The notes beneath the pieces are model-generated. The model was not told the origin of the DNA and searched no databases. It saw nothing but the letters and a program-made list of their open reading frames with translations. 64,000 nt of DNA, from NCBI RefSeq assembly GCF_036013525.1, contig NZ_CP107853.1, positions 7,564,001-7,628,000 on the forward strand, read 5' to 3'. Below are positions 8,109 to 15,852 of this stretch, in pieces. Numbering within the stretch: the first letter of the stretch is position 1; every line of letters starts with the position of its first letter. Made by a program: the position numbers and the translations under genes. Origin of the DNA: Nonomuraea sp. NBC_00507 (GTDB lineage Bacteria; Actinomycetota; Actinomycetes; Streptosporangiales; Streptosporangiaceae).

Positions 8109-8707
8109 GATGCGGGCCGCCCTCAGTGCTCGAGTCGTCCGAGGTCGGGCTACCGCTGCCCGGTCGAGGCGATGTGCTCGTCCAGGTGGGCGCGGCCTCG
8201 GTACATCCTGGCGCCTACTTCGTCATGACCGGTGAGCCGTACGTGGTGCGCTTGGCGTTCAGGCTTCGCCGGCCGCGCCACGGCATCCCTGGCAGGGACC
8301 TCGCTGGCGTGGCGGCAGCGGTCGGGAAGGATGTCACCGCTCTCCGCCCCGGCGACGAGGTGTTCGGCCAGAGCACCGCTGGAACGCTCGCGGAGTCCGC
8401 CTGCGTCCCGGCGGACAACCTCTTGTCCGTGCCCGCCAACCTGTCGGCCGTGGACGCGCCAGCGGTGCCCACCTCGGCCATGGCGGCGCTGCAGGCATTG
8501 CGCAAGATCGCGAACGTTCGACCGGGCCAGACGGTGCTGGTCACGGGCACGTCGGGCGGCGTGGGCTCCTTCGCCGTACAGATCGCCAAGGCGTTTGGCG
8601 CCGACGTTGCGGGTGTGTGCAGCACCCGCAACGTCGGCGAAGCAGCCGACGCCCTCCGCTACGTCGCGGCCGGCCACACCCGAGGGAAGGTCGTCGTCAC
8701 CGTCTGA
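8109..8707 (+). pseudogene. NADP-dependent oxidoreductase with terminal and internal deletions
   Basis: The sequence matches a quinone oxidoreductase-like MDR: VGLPLPGRGDVLVQVGAASVHPG, then GRDLAGVAAAVGKDV, then GTSGGVGSFAVQIAKAFGA. After VCSTRNV the protein jumps directly to the typical C-terminus GEAADALRYVAAGH...GKVVVTV, so about 110-120 residues of the cofactor/substrate domain are missing. At the 5' end MRAAL (8109) is in a different frame from the body, which begins at a GTG at 8126. The internal deletion is in frame, but 193 residues against the usual 310-330 should not fold as an enzyme. Confidence 0.8.
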
Positions 8708-8804
8708 CGACCGGACCGACGAGAACGACCCAACCCCGTGCGTATGTACGCCCCAACCTGCCGCCACTCCGGCGGACGGACCGCTCCTCTCGAAAGAAGA
8801 ACCG

Positions 8805-9293
8805 ATGACCATCCGGACGAAAACCCCGAACCTGCTCGACAACCCGCCGGTCCCCGTGCAGGCCAAGCTCGCCGCCGCATGGACCAGCTTCATGTTCCTC
8901 TACATCTACGTCGACTACTTCCACCTTTACAAGCCTGGCACCGTCGACAACATCCTGGCTGGCGTCGTCTTTGAGTTCGACATCAGCCCGACGTTGTTGA
9001 CCGTTATGCTCGCGTCCGTGGCGATCCCGGCCCTGATGGTGATGCTCTCCATGATGCTGCCCGCCCGGGTGAACCGCGCAACGAACCTCGTCGTTGCATC
9101 GCTCTACATCCCCTACTCGGTGTTCAACGCGGTAGGGGAGTCCTGGGACTGGGCCCCCTTCTACGGCCTCTCCATCGGAATCGAGGTGCTGCTCCTGGCC
9201 TTCATCCTGCGCTCCGCCTGGACATGGCCTCGAACCCCCGCCGTCCCAGCCGGTCCCGCGACGACCGACCTTCGACAGGACCTTCGACAGTAG
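8805..9293 (+). CDS. DUF6326-like four-helix membrane protein
   Basis: 162 residues with four hydrophobic segments (around 25-45, 65-88, 95-115 and 122-142) and a motif WTSFMFLYIYVDYFHLYKPG in the first span region. The composition and length match the actinobacterial DUF6326 family, whose function is unknown. It has an AAGAAG-type ribosome site about 5-10 bp upstream. It lies 97 bp after the broken oxidoreductase and probably belongs to the same TetR-controlled unit. The 288 bp between its stop and the IS at 9582 contain nothing I can identify. Confidence 0.75.
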   Translation: MTIRTKTPNLLDNPPVPVQAKLAAAWTSFMFLYIYVDYFHLYKPGTVDNILAGVVFEFDISPTLLTVMLASVAIPALMVMLSMMLPARVNRATNLVVASLYIPYSVFNAVGESWDWAPFYGLSIGIEVLLLAFILRSAWTWPRTPAVPAGPATTDLRQDLRQ

Positions 9294-9581
9294 GTGTCCG
9301 TGTAAAGCCCTACGGCGTGAAGCCCGCCGCCGCGGACACCGGGCCGACCGTGACCAGCTCAGTTGCGGTATACGCAGAGAACCTGCTCACGAGCGGTCCA
9401 GTGTCCGCGCCAGCCGCGCCCGTAGGCCGAACGGCGGCTGACCGACCAGCAGACCTCATCCAACCAACCGCAACGACGAAAGGGGCATTAGCTCGCTTAA
9501 CGCACTCTTAGTGGGCGTTTAGGTATGGCCGGTTAGCATATGCCCGCTCTGCGGTCGCAGACTTTTGAGCTCTTCGCCCTA

Positions 9582-10608
9582 AAGGAGTAGATTTGAGTAG
9601 TCCTCATCGCCGATGAGAGCACTCGCTTGATTATCAAATGACGCTCAAATTCCGTCTAGTCTAGAAACGTGGCAGAAACTCCCTACCAGTCGAAGACCAC
9701 TACCGATCACATGTTTCTGGTAAAAGTTCCGCCATGAGCAACCGGAAGCCGTACCCCAGTGACATATCCGACGCCCGCTGGGCCTTAATCGAACCCACCT
9801 TAACCGCCTGGCGGCAAGCCCGACTCGACCGCCGGCCCACCGGTCAACCAGCCTCAGTCGAACTACGGGACGTCTTCAACGCGATCCTATATGTCAACCG
9901 CACGGGAATCGCCTGGAAATACCTACCGCACGACTTCCCCTCGTACAACACCGTCTACGCCTACTACGCAGCCTGGCGCGACGAAGGAATTTTCGCACAA
10001 CTCAACTACGAGCTGACCGGCCTGGCCCGCGTCAAGGAAGGCCGCACGGCCGAACCGACCGCGTGCATCATGGACACCCAGAGCGTGAAGACCTCCACCA
10101 ACGTGCCCCTCACCAGCCAAGGAACCGACGCCGCAAAGAAAATCGTCGGCCGCAAGCGAGGCATCGTCACCGACACGCTCGGCCTCATCCTCGCCGTGGC
10201 CGTCGCCGCCGCAGGCCTGTCCGACAACCTGATCGGCAAAGGACTTCTCGACCAAACCAAAAGCGCCTACCCGACGATATCCAAAACCTGGGTCGACACC
10301 GGCTTCAAGAACGCCGCAATCGAACACGGCGCCAGATTAGGCATCGACGTCGAAGTCGTCTCCAGAAAATCCGAGACCCGTGGATTCCACGTCGTCAAAC
10401 GCCGCTGGATCGTCGAACGCAGCCTGGGCTGGCTCATGCTGTACCGCCGTTTAACCCGCGATTATGAAACCCTGCCCGCCAGTTCCCAAGCCATGATCCA
10501 TATCGCTTCAATCAACAACCTGACCAAGCGCATAACGGACGAGAATACTCCAACCTGGCGAGGCACCTACTAGAACATAAGCCGCAAACTACTCAAATCA
10601 AACGCCTT
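9582..10608. mobile_element. complete IS5-type insertion sequence
   Basis: About 1.03 kb, bounded by imperfect inverted repeats of about 20 bp. They share a perfect 12-bp core GATTTGAGTAGT (9590-9601, and its complement at 10588-10599), with AAGGAGTA on the left and AAGGCGTTT on the right (one-base length difference). It encodes a single transposase at 9734. The element is clearly lower in GC than its flanks. I could not define an exact target duplication; the flanks read CTA on the left and CTT on the right. Confidence 0.75.
9734..10573 (+). CDS. IS5-family transposase (full length)
   Basis: 279 residues with the N-terminal DUF4096-type domain (PYPSDISDARWALIEPTL) and a DDE catalytic core: Asp114 in CIMDTQSVKT, Asp188 in TWVDTGFKN and Glu228 in RWIVERSLGW. 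All three residues are present, so it may be active. It is related to, but clearly different from, the truncated copy at 6550-7202, so that copy came from a different element. About 130 bp of leader separates it from the left inverted repeat. Confidence 0.9.
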   Translation: MSNRKPYPSDISDARWALIEPTLTAWRQARLDRRPTGQPASVELRDVFNAILYVNRTGIAWKYLPHDFPSYNTVYAYYAAWRDEGIFAQLNYELTGLARVKEGRTAEPTACIMDTQSVKTSTNVPLTSQGTDAAKKIVGRKRGIVTDTLGLILAVAVAAAGLSDNLIGKGLLDQTKSAYPTISKTWVDTGFKNAAIEHGARLGIDVEVVSRKSETRGFHVVKRRWIVERSLGWLMLYRRLTRDYETLPASSQAMIHIASINNLTKRITDENTPTWRGTY

Positions 10609-10683
10609 CTTAGAACCCACATTCTTTGTTCTCCTGCCGGCCTGCGGGCGAATGCCCCCCGGGAGCGGGGGCGGGCCGGCCGG

Positions 10684-11364
10684 TCAGGCGTTGAAGACGG
10701 CCTCGGAGCGGTCGCGGTTTTCGTGCAGGTCCCAGTACAGGGGGGCGATCTGCTCGGGCGTGGCCGTCGGGCTGCCGTCCGGGCCGCCCCCGCCGATCCA
10801 GACGTTGATCGCCACGTGGGCGGCGTGCACGCCGCTGCCGGCCAGTTCCTTGTTCAGGTTGATCACCCAGTTGCGCAGAGCTGCTTGGGCCGGGTTGGCG
10901 TTGCCGAACATCGGCACCGGGTCCACGGAACCGCCGCCGGTGGTGAACAGCAGGGTCCCGGCGTCCGCCTCGCGCATCGCGGGCAGCACCGCCTGGGCCG
11001 CCGTGATGGCGCCGTAGAAGGCGTACTCGATCATCGGCTGCAGATTGTCCACCGTGACCTCCGAGGGAGCGGCCAGGGTGAGGCCGGGCACCGGGGAATG
11101 CGGGGCCGGGGAGTACTCCAGTACGTCGATGCCGCCGAAGCGGGCCTTGGCCGCGTCCAGGGCATCGGTCAGTGAGGCGCGGTCGAGGATGTCGGCGGGG
11201 AACGCGGCGGCCGTGATGCCTTCCTGGCCGAGCTGGCCGGCCAGCGTTTCCAGCTTCTCCTTGGTGCGGGCGATCAGGGCGACGTCGAAGCCGCGGCTGC
11301 CGAAGGTGCGGGCGATGGCCAGGCCCATGCCGGGGCCGGCGCCGACGATGGCGAGAGTGGGCAC
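10684..11364 (-). CDS. SDR-family oxidoreductase
   Basis: 226 residues from the GTG at 11364, preceded by AAAGAGA. The cofactor motif GAGPGMGLAIA is at about 7-17, followed by ALIARTKEKLE. The catalytic Tyr/Lys pair of classical SDRs is not obvious; the region reads FTTGGGSVDPVPMFGNANPAQAALRNW, so it is a divergent or atypical SDR. It lies 80 bp downstream of the DsbA-type gene and is probably co-transcribed with it under the HxlR regulator. Longer upstream reading in this frame is non-coding. Confidence 0.8.
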   Translation of the reverse strand: MPTLAIVGAGPGMGLAIARTFGSRGFDVALIARTKEKLETLAGQLGQEGITAAAFPADILDRASLTDALDAAKARFGGIDVLEYSPAPHSPVPGLTLAAPSEVTVDNLQPMIEYAFYGAITAAQAVLPAMREADAGTLLFTTGGGSVDPVPMFGNANPAQAALRNWVINLNKELAGSGVHAAHVAINVWIGGGGPDGSPTATPEQIAPLYWDLHENRDRSEAVFNA

Positions 11365-11444
11365 AGTGAGATCTCTTTCGTGTTGTGACCGCCGGGGACA
11401 TGCGGAGATCGGATGCCCGGCAGGCGTGTGGTCAGGTGTGTCGA

Positions 11445-12161
11445 TCAGGCGTGGTCGGCGGGAACCGTGCAGCCGTCCGGGCCGCAGATCGTCGCGTCGT
11501 TGTCGGCGACGAGCACGGTCGGGTGGGTCTCGTCCCAGACCTGGCGCATGATGCTGAGCAGGGTGTCGGTGTCCTGCGCTCCGGGAAGGGCGTATCGGCC
11601 GTCGACCACGATGTACGGCGTGCCGGTGGCCCCCAGACGCTGCGCCGACTCCATGTCGTCCTGGACCTGCTGCCCGAAGCGGCCCTCGGTGAGCACGCGC
11701 CGGGTCTTCTCGCGCTCCAGGCCGATCTCGTCGGCCAGGCCGAGCAGGTCGTCGAGGTCGAAGACGGGCCGCGCCTGGCCGAAGTAGGCCCGGAAGATCG
11801 CGTTCCACGCGACGCGGTTCTTGCCCTCCGCCGAGGCGTGGGCGAGGAACTCGTGGGCGAGCCGGGTGTTGCCGACCTGATTGTCCAGCACCCGGTAGGG
11901 GCTCAGGCCCTCCTGCTCGGCCATCGCCTCGATCTGGCGGGTCGACGCCTCCAGGCGGGCGCCGGCCAGGCCGTACCTGCGCAGCAGGGCCTCGCGGACG
12001 CTGATCGTGCTGCCGGCGGGGAAACCGTCGCTCAGCGGGAACGAGCGGTGGATCACTTCCACCTCCTCACCGTGCTCGAACCGCTCCACGGCGCGGTCCA
12101 GGCGGTGGCTGCCCAGGCCGCACCAGGGGCAGGCGATCTCGGACCATATCTCGACTCTCAC
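11445..12161 (-). CDS. DsbA/FrnE-family dithiol oxidoreductase
   Basis: 238 residues with the thioredoxin-fold active site CPWCGLG (Cys11 and Cys14) near the N-terminus and the long helical insertion typical of FrnE. The cis-Pro loop reads ATGTPYIVVDGRYALPG near 178-194. There is no signal peptide, so it acts in the cytoplasm in thiol or disulfide chemistry, or in polyketide-type oxidations as in FrnE itself. It is divergent from an HxlR regulator, a very common pairing in which HxlR senses oxidants or quinones. Confidence 0.88.
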   Translation of the reverse strand: MRVEIWSEIACPWCGLGSHRLDRAVERFEHGEEVEVIHRSFPLSDGFPAGSTISVREALLRRYGLAGARLEASTRQIEAMAEQEGLSPYRVLDNQVGNTRLAHEFLAHASAEGKNRVAWNAIFRAYFGQARPVFDLDDLLGLADEIGLEREKTRRVLTEGRFGQQVQDDMESAQRLGATGTPYIVVDGRYALPGAQDTDTLLSIMRQVWDETHPTVLVADNDATICGPDGCTVPADHA

Positions 12162-12180
12162 AGCTCACCTCCAATTCCTA

Positions 12181-12231
12181 CTTTTTGTGCGTAGCGCCAT
12201 GATGGACCAGTATGGAAGGCCGTACAAAAGG
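12181..12231. promoter_or_regulatory. candidate HxlR operator
   Basis: CTTTTTGTGCG (12181-12191) and CGTACAAAAGG (12221-12231) are imperfect inverted copies (9 of 11 positions) in the 96-bp gap between the divergent dsbA-like and hxlR-like genes. Their position over both promoters fits an HxlR/MarR-type site. The long spacing means they could be two separate half-operators. Confidence 0.4.
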
Positions 12232-12257
12232 CACATCGATGTGCGTGCCGGAAGGGA

Positions 12258-12668
12258 ATGTGCGCCATGGACGTCGCAGCCCGGTCAGGTGCCGCAGCAG
12301 ACCGAGGACCGTGCGCCGGCATCCCCGCCGAGCAGATGGACTTCATCCGCCAGGTACTGGACCGCGTCGGGGACAAGTGGAGCCTGCTGGTGATCGCCGC
12401 ACTTGAGGCCGGCCCGCTGCGCTACACCGACCTGCAGCACGACGTCCCCGGCATCTCTCAGCGGATGCTCACCCTCACCGTGCGCCAGCTCCAGCAGGAC
12501 GGCCTGGTGACCCGGACCGCCTACGCGGAGGTGCCGCCGCGTGTGGAGTACGCTCTCACCCCCCTGGGCCGCAGCCTCCACCAGATCGTCACGTCCCTGA
12601 TCACCTGGGTCGCCGACCACCACGGCCAGATCCGCGAACACCGGGACCACACCGCCACCAGGCCCTGA
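12258..12668 (+). CDS. HxlR-family winged-helix regulator
   Basis: 136 residues with the HxlR layout: a Cys-containing N-terminus (GPCAGIPAEQM), DRVGDKWSLLVIAAL at about 34-48, RYTDLQ..PGISQRMLTLTVRQL as the recognition helix, and the wing VPPRVEYALTPLG. The Cys near the N-terminus is the type of residue that senses thiol stress in HypR/QorR. The first ATG (12258) or the internal ATG four codons later could be used. It probably controls the divergent DsbA-SDR unit. Confidence 0.88.
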   Translation: MCAMDVAARSGAAADRGPCAGIPAEQMDFIRQVLDRVGDKWSLLVIAALEAGPLRYTDLQHDVPGISQRMLTLTVRQLQQDGLVTRTAYAEVPPRVEYALTPLGRSLHQIVTSLITWVADHHGQIREHRDHTATRP

Positions 12669-12739
12669 TGCCCGACCCGTTTCGGGCACGCGACGGCGGC
12701 TTGAGCGAGACAACCGCAAGACGTTCAACACGCAGATTT

Positions 12740-13330
12740 GACGGGGAACGACAGGGACTCCCTGATCGTGTTCGCGGGTGCCCTCACTGTGATACCGCTC
12801 CTTTGCCCCCGGCCTGCGCGACCGCGCCGGCCGGGTCAGCGTGCTGATGCCCGGCAGTAGCACGTCGTTCTGGCGCAGTCAGCGCACCGCGTACTGGAAC
12901 AATGCGGTCGGGCCGTCGCCGGTGTTCCACGCGTGCGCCCGTACCTTGCCCGCCAGCTCGGCCTCGGCCGAGGCGAAGTCCTTCAGCCCGAACGCCTTGG
13001 CGATCTCCCAGTTGTGTTCCAGCCGCGTCTTGTCCCGCTCGTGTAGCGCTTCACGCAGGACGGATCCTCGATCCCCACCTGGGCGGCGACGACGTCCAGG
13101 ACCTCGTTCGGCACCTCCAGCGGATCAGCCAGAAAACGTCCGAGGTAGCGCACGGTCACGAGCTGGAGAGCGAAGCCGCATCTGATATGTCGGCCGCGAT
13201 GTCCCCTATGAGGGCCATGTCCTCGTTGTCGAGAAAAAGATCTTCTCCATCTCGGCCCGGGAGGGCGGACCGGCATAACGGCCATACTTCGCCGCTTCTG
13301 AGTCGCTCGAGAAGTCGACAGGCATGCACG
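12740..13330 (-). pseudogene. Tn3-family transposase N-terminal remnant
   Basis: Three successive minus-strand frames reconstruct a DUF4158-type Tn3 transposase N-terminus: CGFALQLVTVRYLGRFLADP then VAAQVGIEDPSCVKRYT. A one-base deletion shifts the frame to ERDKTRLEHNWEIAKAFGLKD, then FQYAVR, an in-frame TGA where Trp is expected, and LRQNDVLLPGISTLTRP. The catalytic domain is absent. At least two frame lesions and one nonsense change make this an old relic. The 12669-13440 interval holds nothing else that I can support. Confidence 0.75.
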
Positions 13331-13409
13331 CAACGTATGATCCAACAGACACAGCGTCATCAGGGCGACATGACCGTTACCAATCGATACCTACTGTTAC
13401 ACAATGTAG

Positions 13410-13645
13410 ATCAAAGTTGCGCTGTGAGACCGAACGGAATCCAGCGTTAACCACGTCCGGAAGGTGGACGTGGTCGGCGCCGATGCGGCTGTGGGATGCC
13501 TCGATGAGTTGTTCGATCTTGGGTGTGAACTCATCGATCATCTTCCTTCTCCGGGCCGGGGCGGTGGGGTCCGCCCGGCCCGGCGTAGTGCGACGTAGCG
13601 CCGGACCGTGTGGTGGTCGCAGCCGGCGAGGTCGCCGGCCTTGCG
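13410..13645 (-). pseudogene. IS21-type istA fragment
   Basis: AGDLAGCDHHTVRRYVALRRAG followed, after a frame change, by RMIDEFTPKIEQLIEASHSRIGAD matches the N-terminal part of an IstA transposase (helix-turn-helix, then the conserved R-MIDEF...K-E-W/LIE..R.RI.AD run). No catalytic domain and no istB follow. It is adjacent to the Tn3 relic, so several elements landed and decayed in the same place. Confidence 0.6.
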
Positions 13646-13691
13646 GTAGTTGTCGGCCTTGCGGTGGTTGTCGGTCAGATCCGGACTGGCG

Positions 13692-14639
13692 TCATCCGAT
13701 CCGGATGATGCTCTTGCCGCGGGTCGCTCCGCCGGCGAGGTCGGCGATGGCGGTCTCGACGTCGGCCAGTTCGTATTCGGCGGTGATGTCGATGTCGACC
13801 TTGCCGTTCCCGACCAGTTCCAGCGCGTGGCGTGCACTGTCGGCGAGCCGCTCGGGATGGGTCTGGCTGAGCAGGTTGCTGTTGTAGGTCAGCATCGACG
13901 TGCCCTGCATGAGCAGATCGTTGGCCGAGACCGAGACCGGCTCGAAGGTGGCGATGTTGCCGTAGACCACGATCCGGCCGTGTGGTGCCAGGCGTTCCAG
14001 GTTGGCCAGCCGGGTCTGGCCGCCGATGGGATCGAGGATCACATCGAAGTGCTCCCCGTCCAGTGCGTGGGGGAACTCCTCGCGGCTGAGCACCTGGTCA
14101 TAACCGCGTTGCCGCGCGTAGTCGACCTGCCCCGCATGTCCCACGACGCCCACGACTCGCCCCGCGCCGACAGCCCGGGCGAACTGCCCCGCGAGTGTGC
14201 CGACTCCGCCGGCTGCCGCGTGGATCAGGACGCTCTGGCCCGGTTGGACTCCCGCGACGGTGTTGATCAGGTCGTAGGCGGTGGAGGTGACCCAGCCGAA
14301 CGCGGCGGCGGTCTGCGAGTCCATGGTGGGTGCCGCGATCGCCAGCACCGAGGAGACGACGACGACTTCCGCGAAGCCGCCTGAACTGGTCAGCGCGATG
14401 ACGTGCTCACCGACGCGTGCCGGATCGACACCCTCGCCGACCGCGATGATCTGCCCGGATGCTTCGAAGCCGGGCACGAAGGGGCGAGGAGCCGGGAATT
14501 GGCCGTCGCGGATCAGCACATCCCCCCACTGAACGCCCGCGTAGGCGACACGGATCGCCACCTCCCCGTGCCCCGCGGTGGGCTCGGCGATCTCGGTCAC
14601 GTGGAGCTGGTCGTCGGCGGCGAGCACGACAGCCTTCAT
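13692..14639 (-). CDS. zinc-free quinone oxidoreductase / MDR alcohol dehydrogenase
   Basis: 315 residues. The N-terminal GroES-like domain reads VPGFEASGQIIAVGEGVD near 54-71. The cofactor site is HAAAGGVGTLAGQFA at about 143-157. The C-terminus is IADLAGGATRGKSIIRIG, as in QOR-type enzymes. There are no structural zinc cysteines. It is divergent from a MarR regulator across a 15-bp perfect palindrome that overlaps its promoter region, so it is very probably repressed by that regulator and induced by quinones or aromatic compounds. Confidence 0.88.
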   Translation of the reverse strand: MKAVVLAADDQLHVTEIAEPTAGHGEVAIRVAYAGVQWGDVLIRDGQFPAPRPFVPGFEASGQIIAVGEGVDPARVGEHVIALTSSGGFAEVVVVSSVLAIAAPTMDSQTAAAFGWVTSTAYDLINTVAGVQPGQSVLIHAAAGGVGTLAGQFARAVGAGRVVGVVGHAGQVDYARQRGYDQVLSREEFPHALDGEHFDVILDPIGGQTRLANLERLAPHGRIVVYGNIATFEPVSVSANDLLMQGTSMLTYNSNLLSQTHPERLADSARHALELVGNGKVDIDITAEYELADVETAIADLAGGATRGKSIIRIG

Positions 14640-14659
14640 AGTTCACAACCTTCGTCGTT

Positions 14660-14709
14660 GACTCAGTATCCTGATACTCAGACGCTAGCGAGTCTCAGGA
14701 TACTGAGTC
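14660..14709. promoter_or_regulatory. MarR operator: perfect 15-bp inverted repeat
   Basis: GACTCAGTATCCTGA (14660-14674) is exactly complementary to TCAGGATACTGAGTC (14695-14709). Each arm also holds a smaller AGTATC-like dyad, which suggests two MarR dimer sites placed symmetrically over the divergent promoters of the ADH and marR-like genes. Confidence 0.8.
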
Positions 14710-14722
14710 AAGTGAGGAAGCT

Positions 14723-15211
14723 GTGACAGCCATGGCCGACGTGACCGCCGAGGAATATCTGTGCACCAGGATCCGCCGCGCCGAACAGGCCCTGATGGCC
14801 CATCACGAAGCCGCCCTGCGTACCTATGGGCTGACCATGACCCAGTACACGGTGCTGCTGACCCTCTCCCGCGATGACGGCATGTCCGGCGCTCAACTGG
14901 CCCGCGCCTGCGGCGTCACCCAGCAGAGCATGGCCACGGTCCTCACCGGCATGCAGGCCAAGGGCCTCATCGACCGGAAGCCGTCGCCCGTGCACGCCAA
15001 AGTCATGATCGCCACCCTCACCGACGCCGGTCGGCACCACCTCAACGGGGCCTACCAAGAAGTCAACGCGCTCGAGAAAGCCTTCATCGACACGTTCACC
15101 CCAGCCGAGCACAGGCAGTTCTGCGACCTCCTCGATCGAGCCACCGAAACTCTGATCGAACAGACCCCCCGCCCCGCTAAGTCACCATCCCCTCGCCCCC
15201 CATCGACCTGA
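14723..15211 (+). CDS. MarR-family regulator
   Basis: 162 residues with the MarR winged-helix core: LTMTQYTVLLTLSRDDGMSGAQLARACGVTQQSMATVLTGMQAKGLIDR at about residues 36-85, then the wing. The GTG at 14723 is chosen because GAGG lies 5 bp upstream; an ATG at 14732 would be 14 bp from that site. It is probably autoregulated and represses the divergent quinone oxidoreductase-like gene through the palindrome at 14660-14709. Confidence 0.88.
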   Translation: MTAMADVTAEEYLCTRIRRAEQALMAHHEAALRTYGLTMTQYTVLLTLSRDDGMSGAQLARACGVTQQSMATVLTGMQAKGLIDRKPSPVHAKVMIATLTDAGRHHLNGAYQEVNALEKAFIDTFTPAEHRQFCDLLDRATETLIEQTPRPAKSPSPRPPST

Positions 15212-15678
15212 GCCGAGCCGGGGAGAACCGCTGTCCGCCCACGTGTTACATCCCGTGTCCGCAGCTGGGGAAGGTCTTCTGTCCGCGAACATGCCACGGA
15301 GCCACTCGCCTCAAGGCCAAGGCCGTGTCGTGAAGGGGGCAGGCCAAGGACGGGAGAAAAGGACAGTGGGCTGCGGACCTGATACGGCCGACGACACGGA
15401 TGAGACGTCGCGGCCGTGGCTGACAGGGCTGGTGGCGGGGAGCATGGTCGCCCCGGGCGAAGGGGACATCGTGGTCACCGATGATCGCCTGGTCGAGGGG
15501 TTGGACGCCGGCGGGAACCCGGTGTACCCGGGTCTGCCGCCGCGCGGGCGAGGCGATCCGCCTGCGATAGGTCCTCGCCGCGTTCAGCCGTCCCCAGGGC
15601 GAGGTGCCGCCGGCACTCGACAGGGTCCCGCTCATGAATCACTCGACACCCCTTCCGAGCTGCGGGAAACTCCTCGCG
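15212..15678. other. region without a recognisable gene
   Basis: About 470 bp between the MarR gene and a DinB scrap. Open frames exist on both strands but none has a family match that I recognise or convincing start signals. Confidence 0.5.
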
Positions 15679-15762
15679 ATGACGCAACGAACCGATGCGC
15701 CTCCCATCTGGGACGAGCGCACGCAGCTGACCATCGTCCTGGACTACGCCCGTGAGACGGCG
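15679..15762 (+). pseudogene. DinB/DUF664 N-terminal fragment
   Basis: Only the first 28 residues remain: MTQRTDAPPIWDERTQLTIV then LDYARETA. This is the standard start of actinobacterial DinB-like DUF664 proteins (W-DERT-L-T-FLDYAR-T). The sequence then loses similarity, leaving about 150 of the usual 170 residues missing. Confidence 0.55.
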
Positions 15763-15852
15763 CCTCACCCGCATCATCTACAACACCCTCCAACCCGACA
15801 AAACCATCCAGCCGACCGCACGCGCGGCAGCGGCTTGACATAGGAGCAACGC

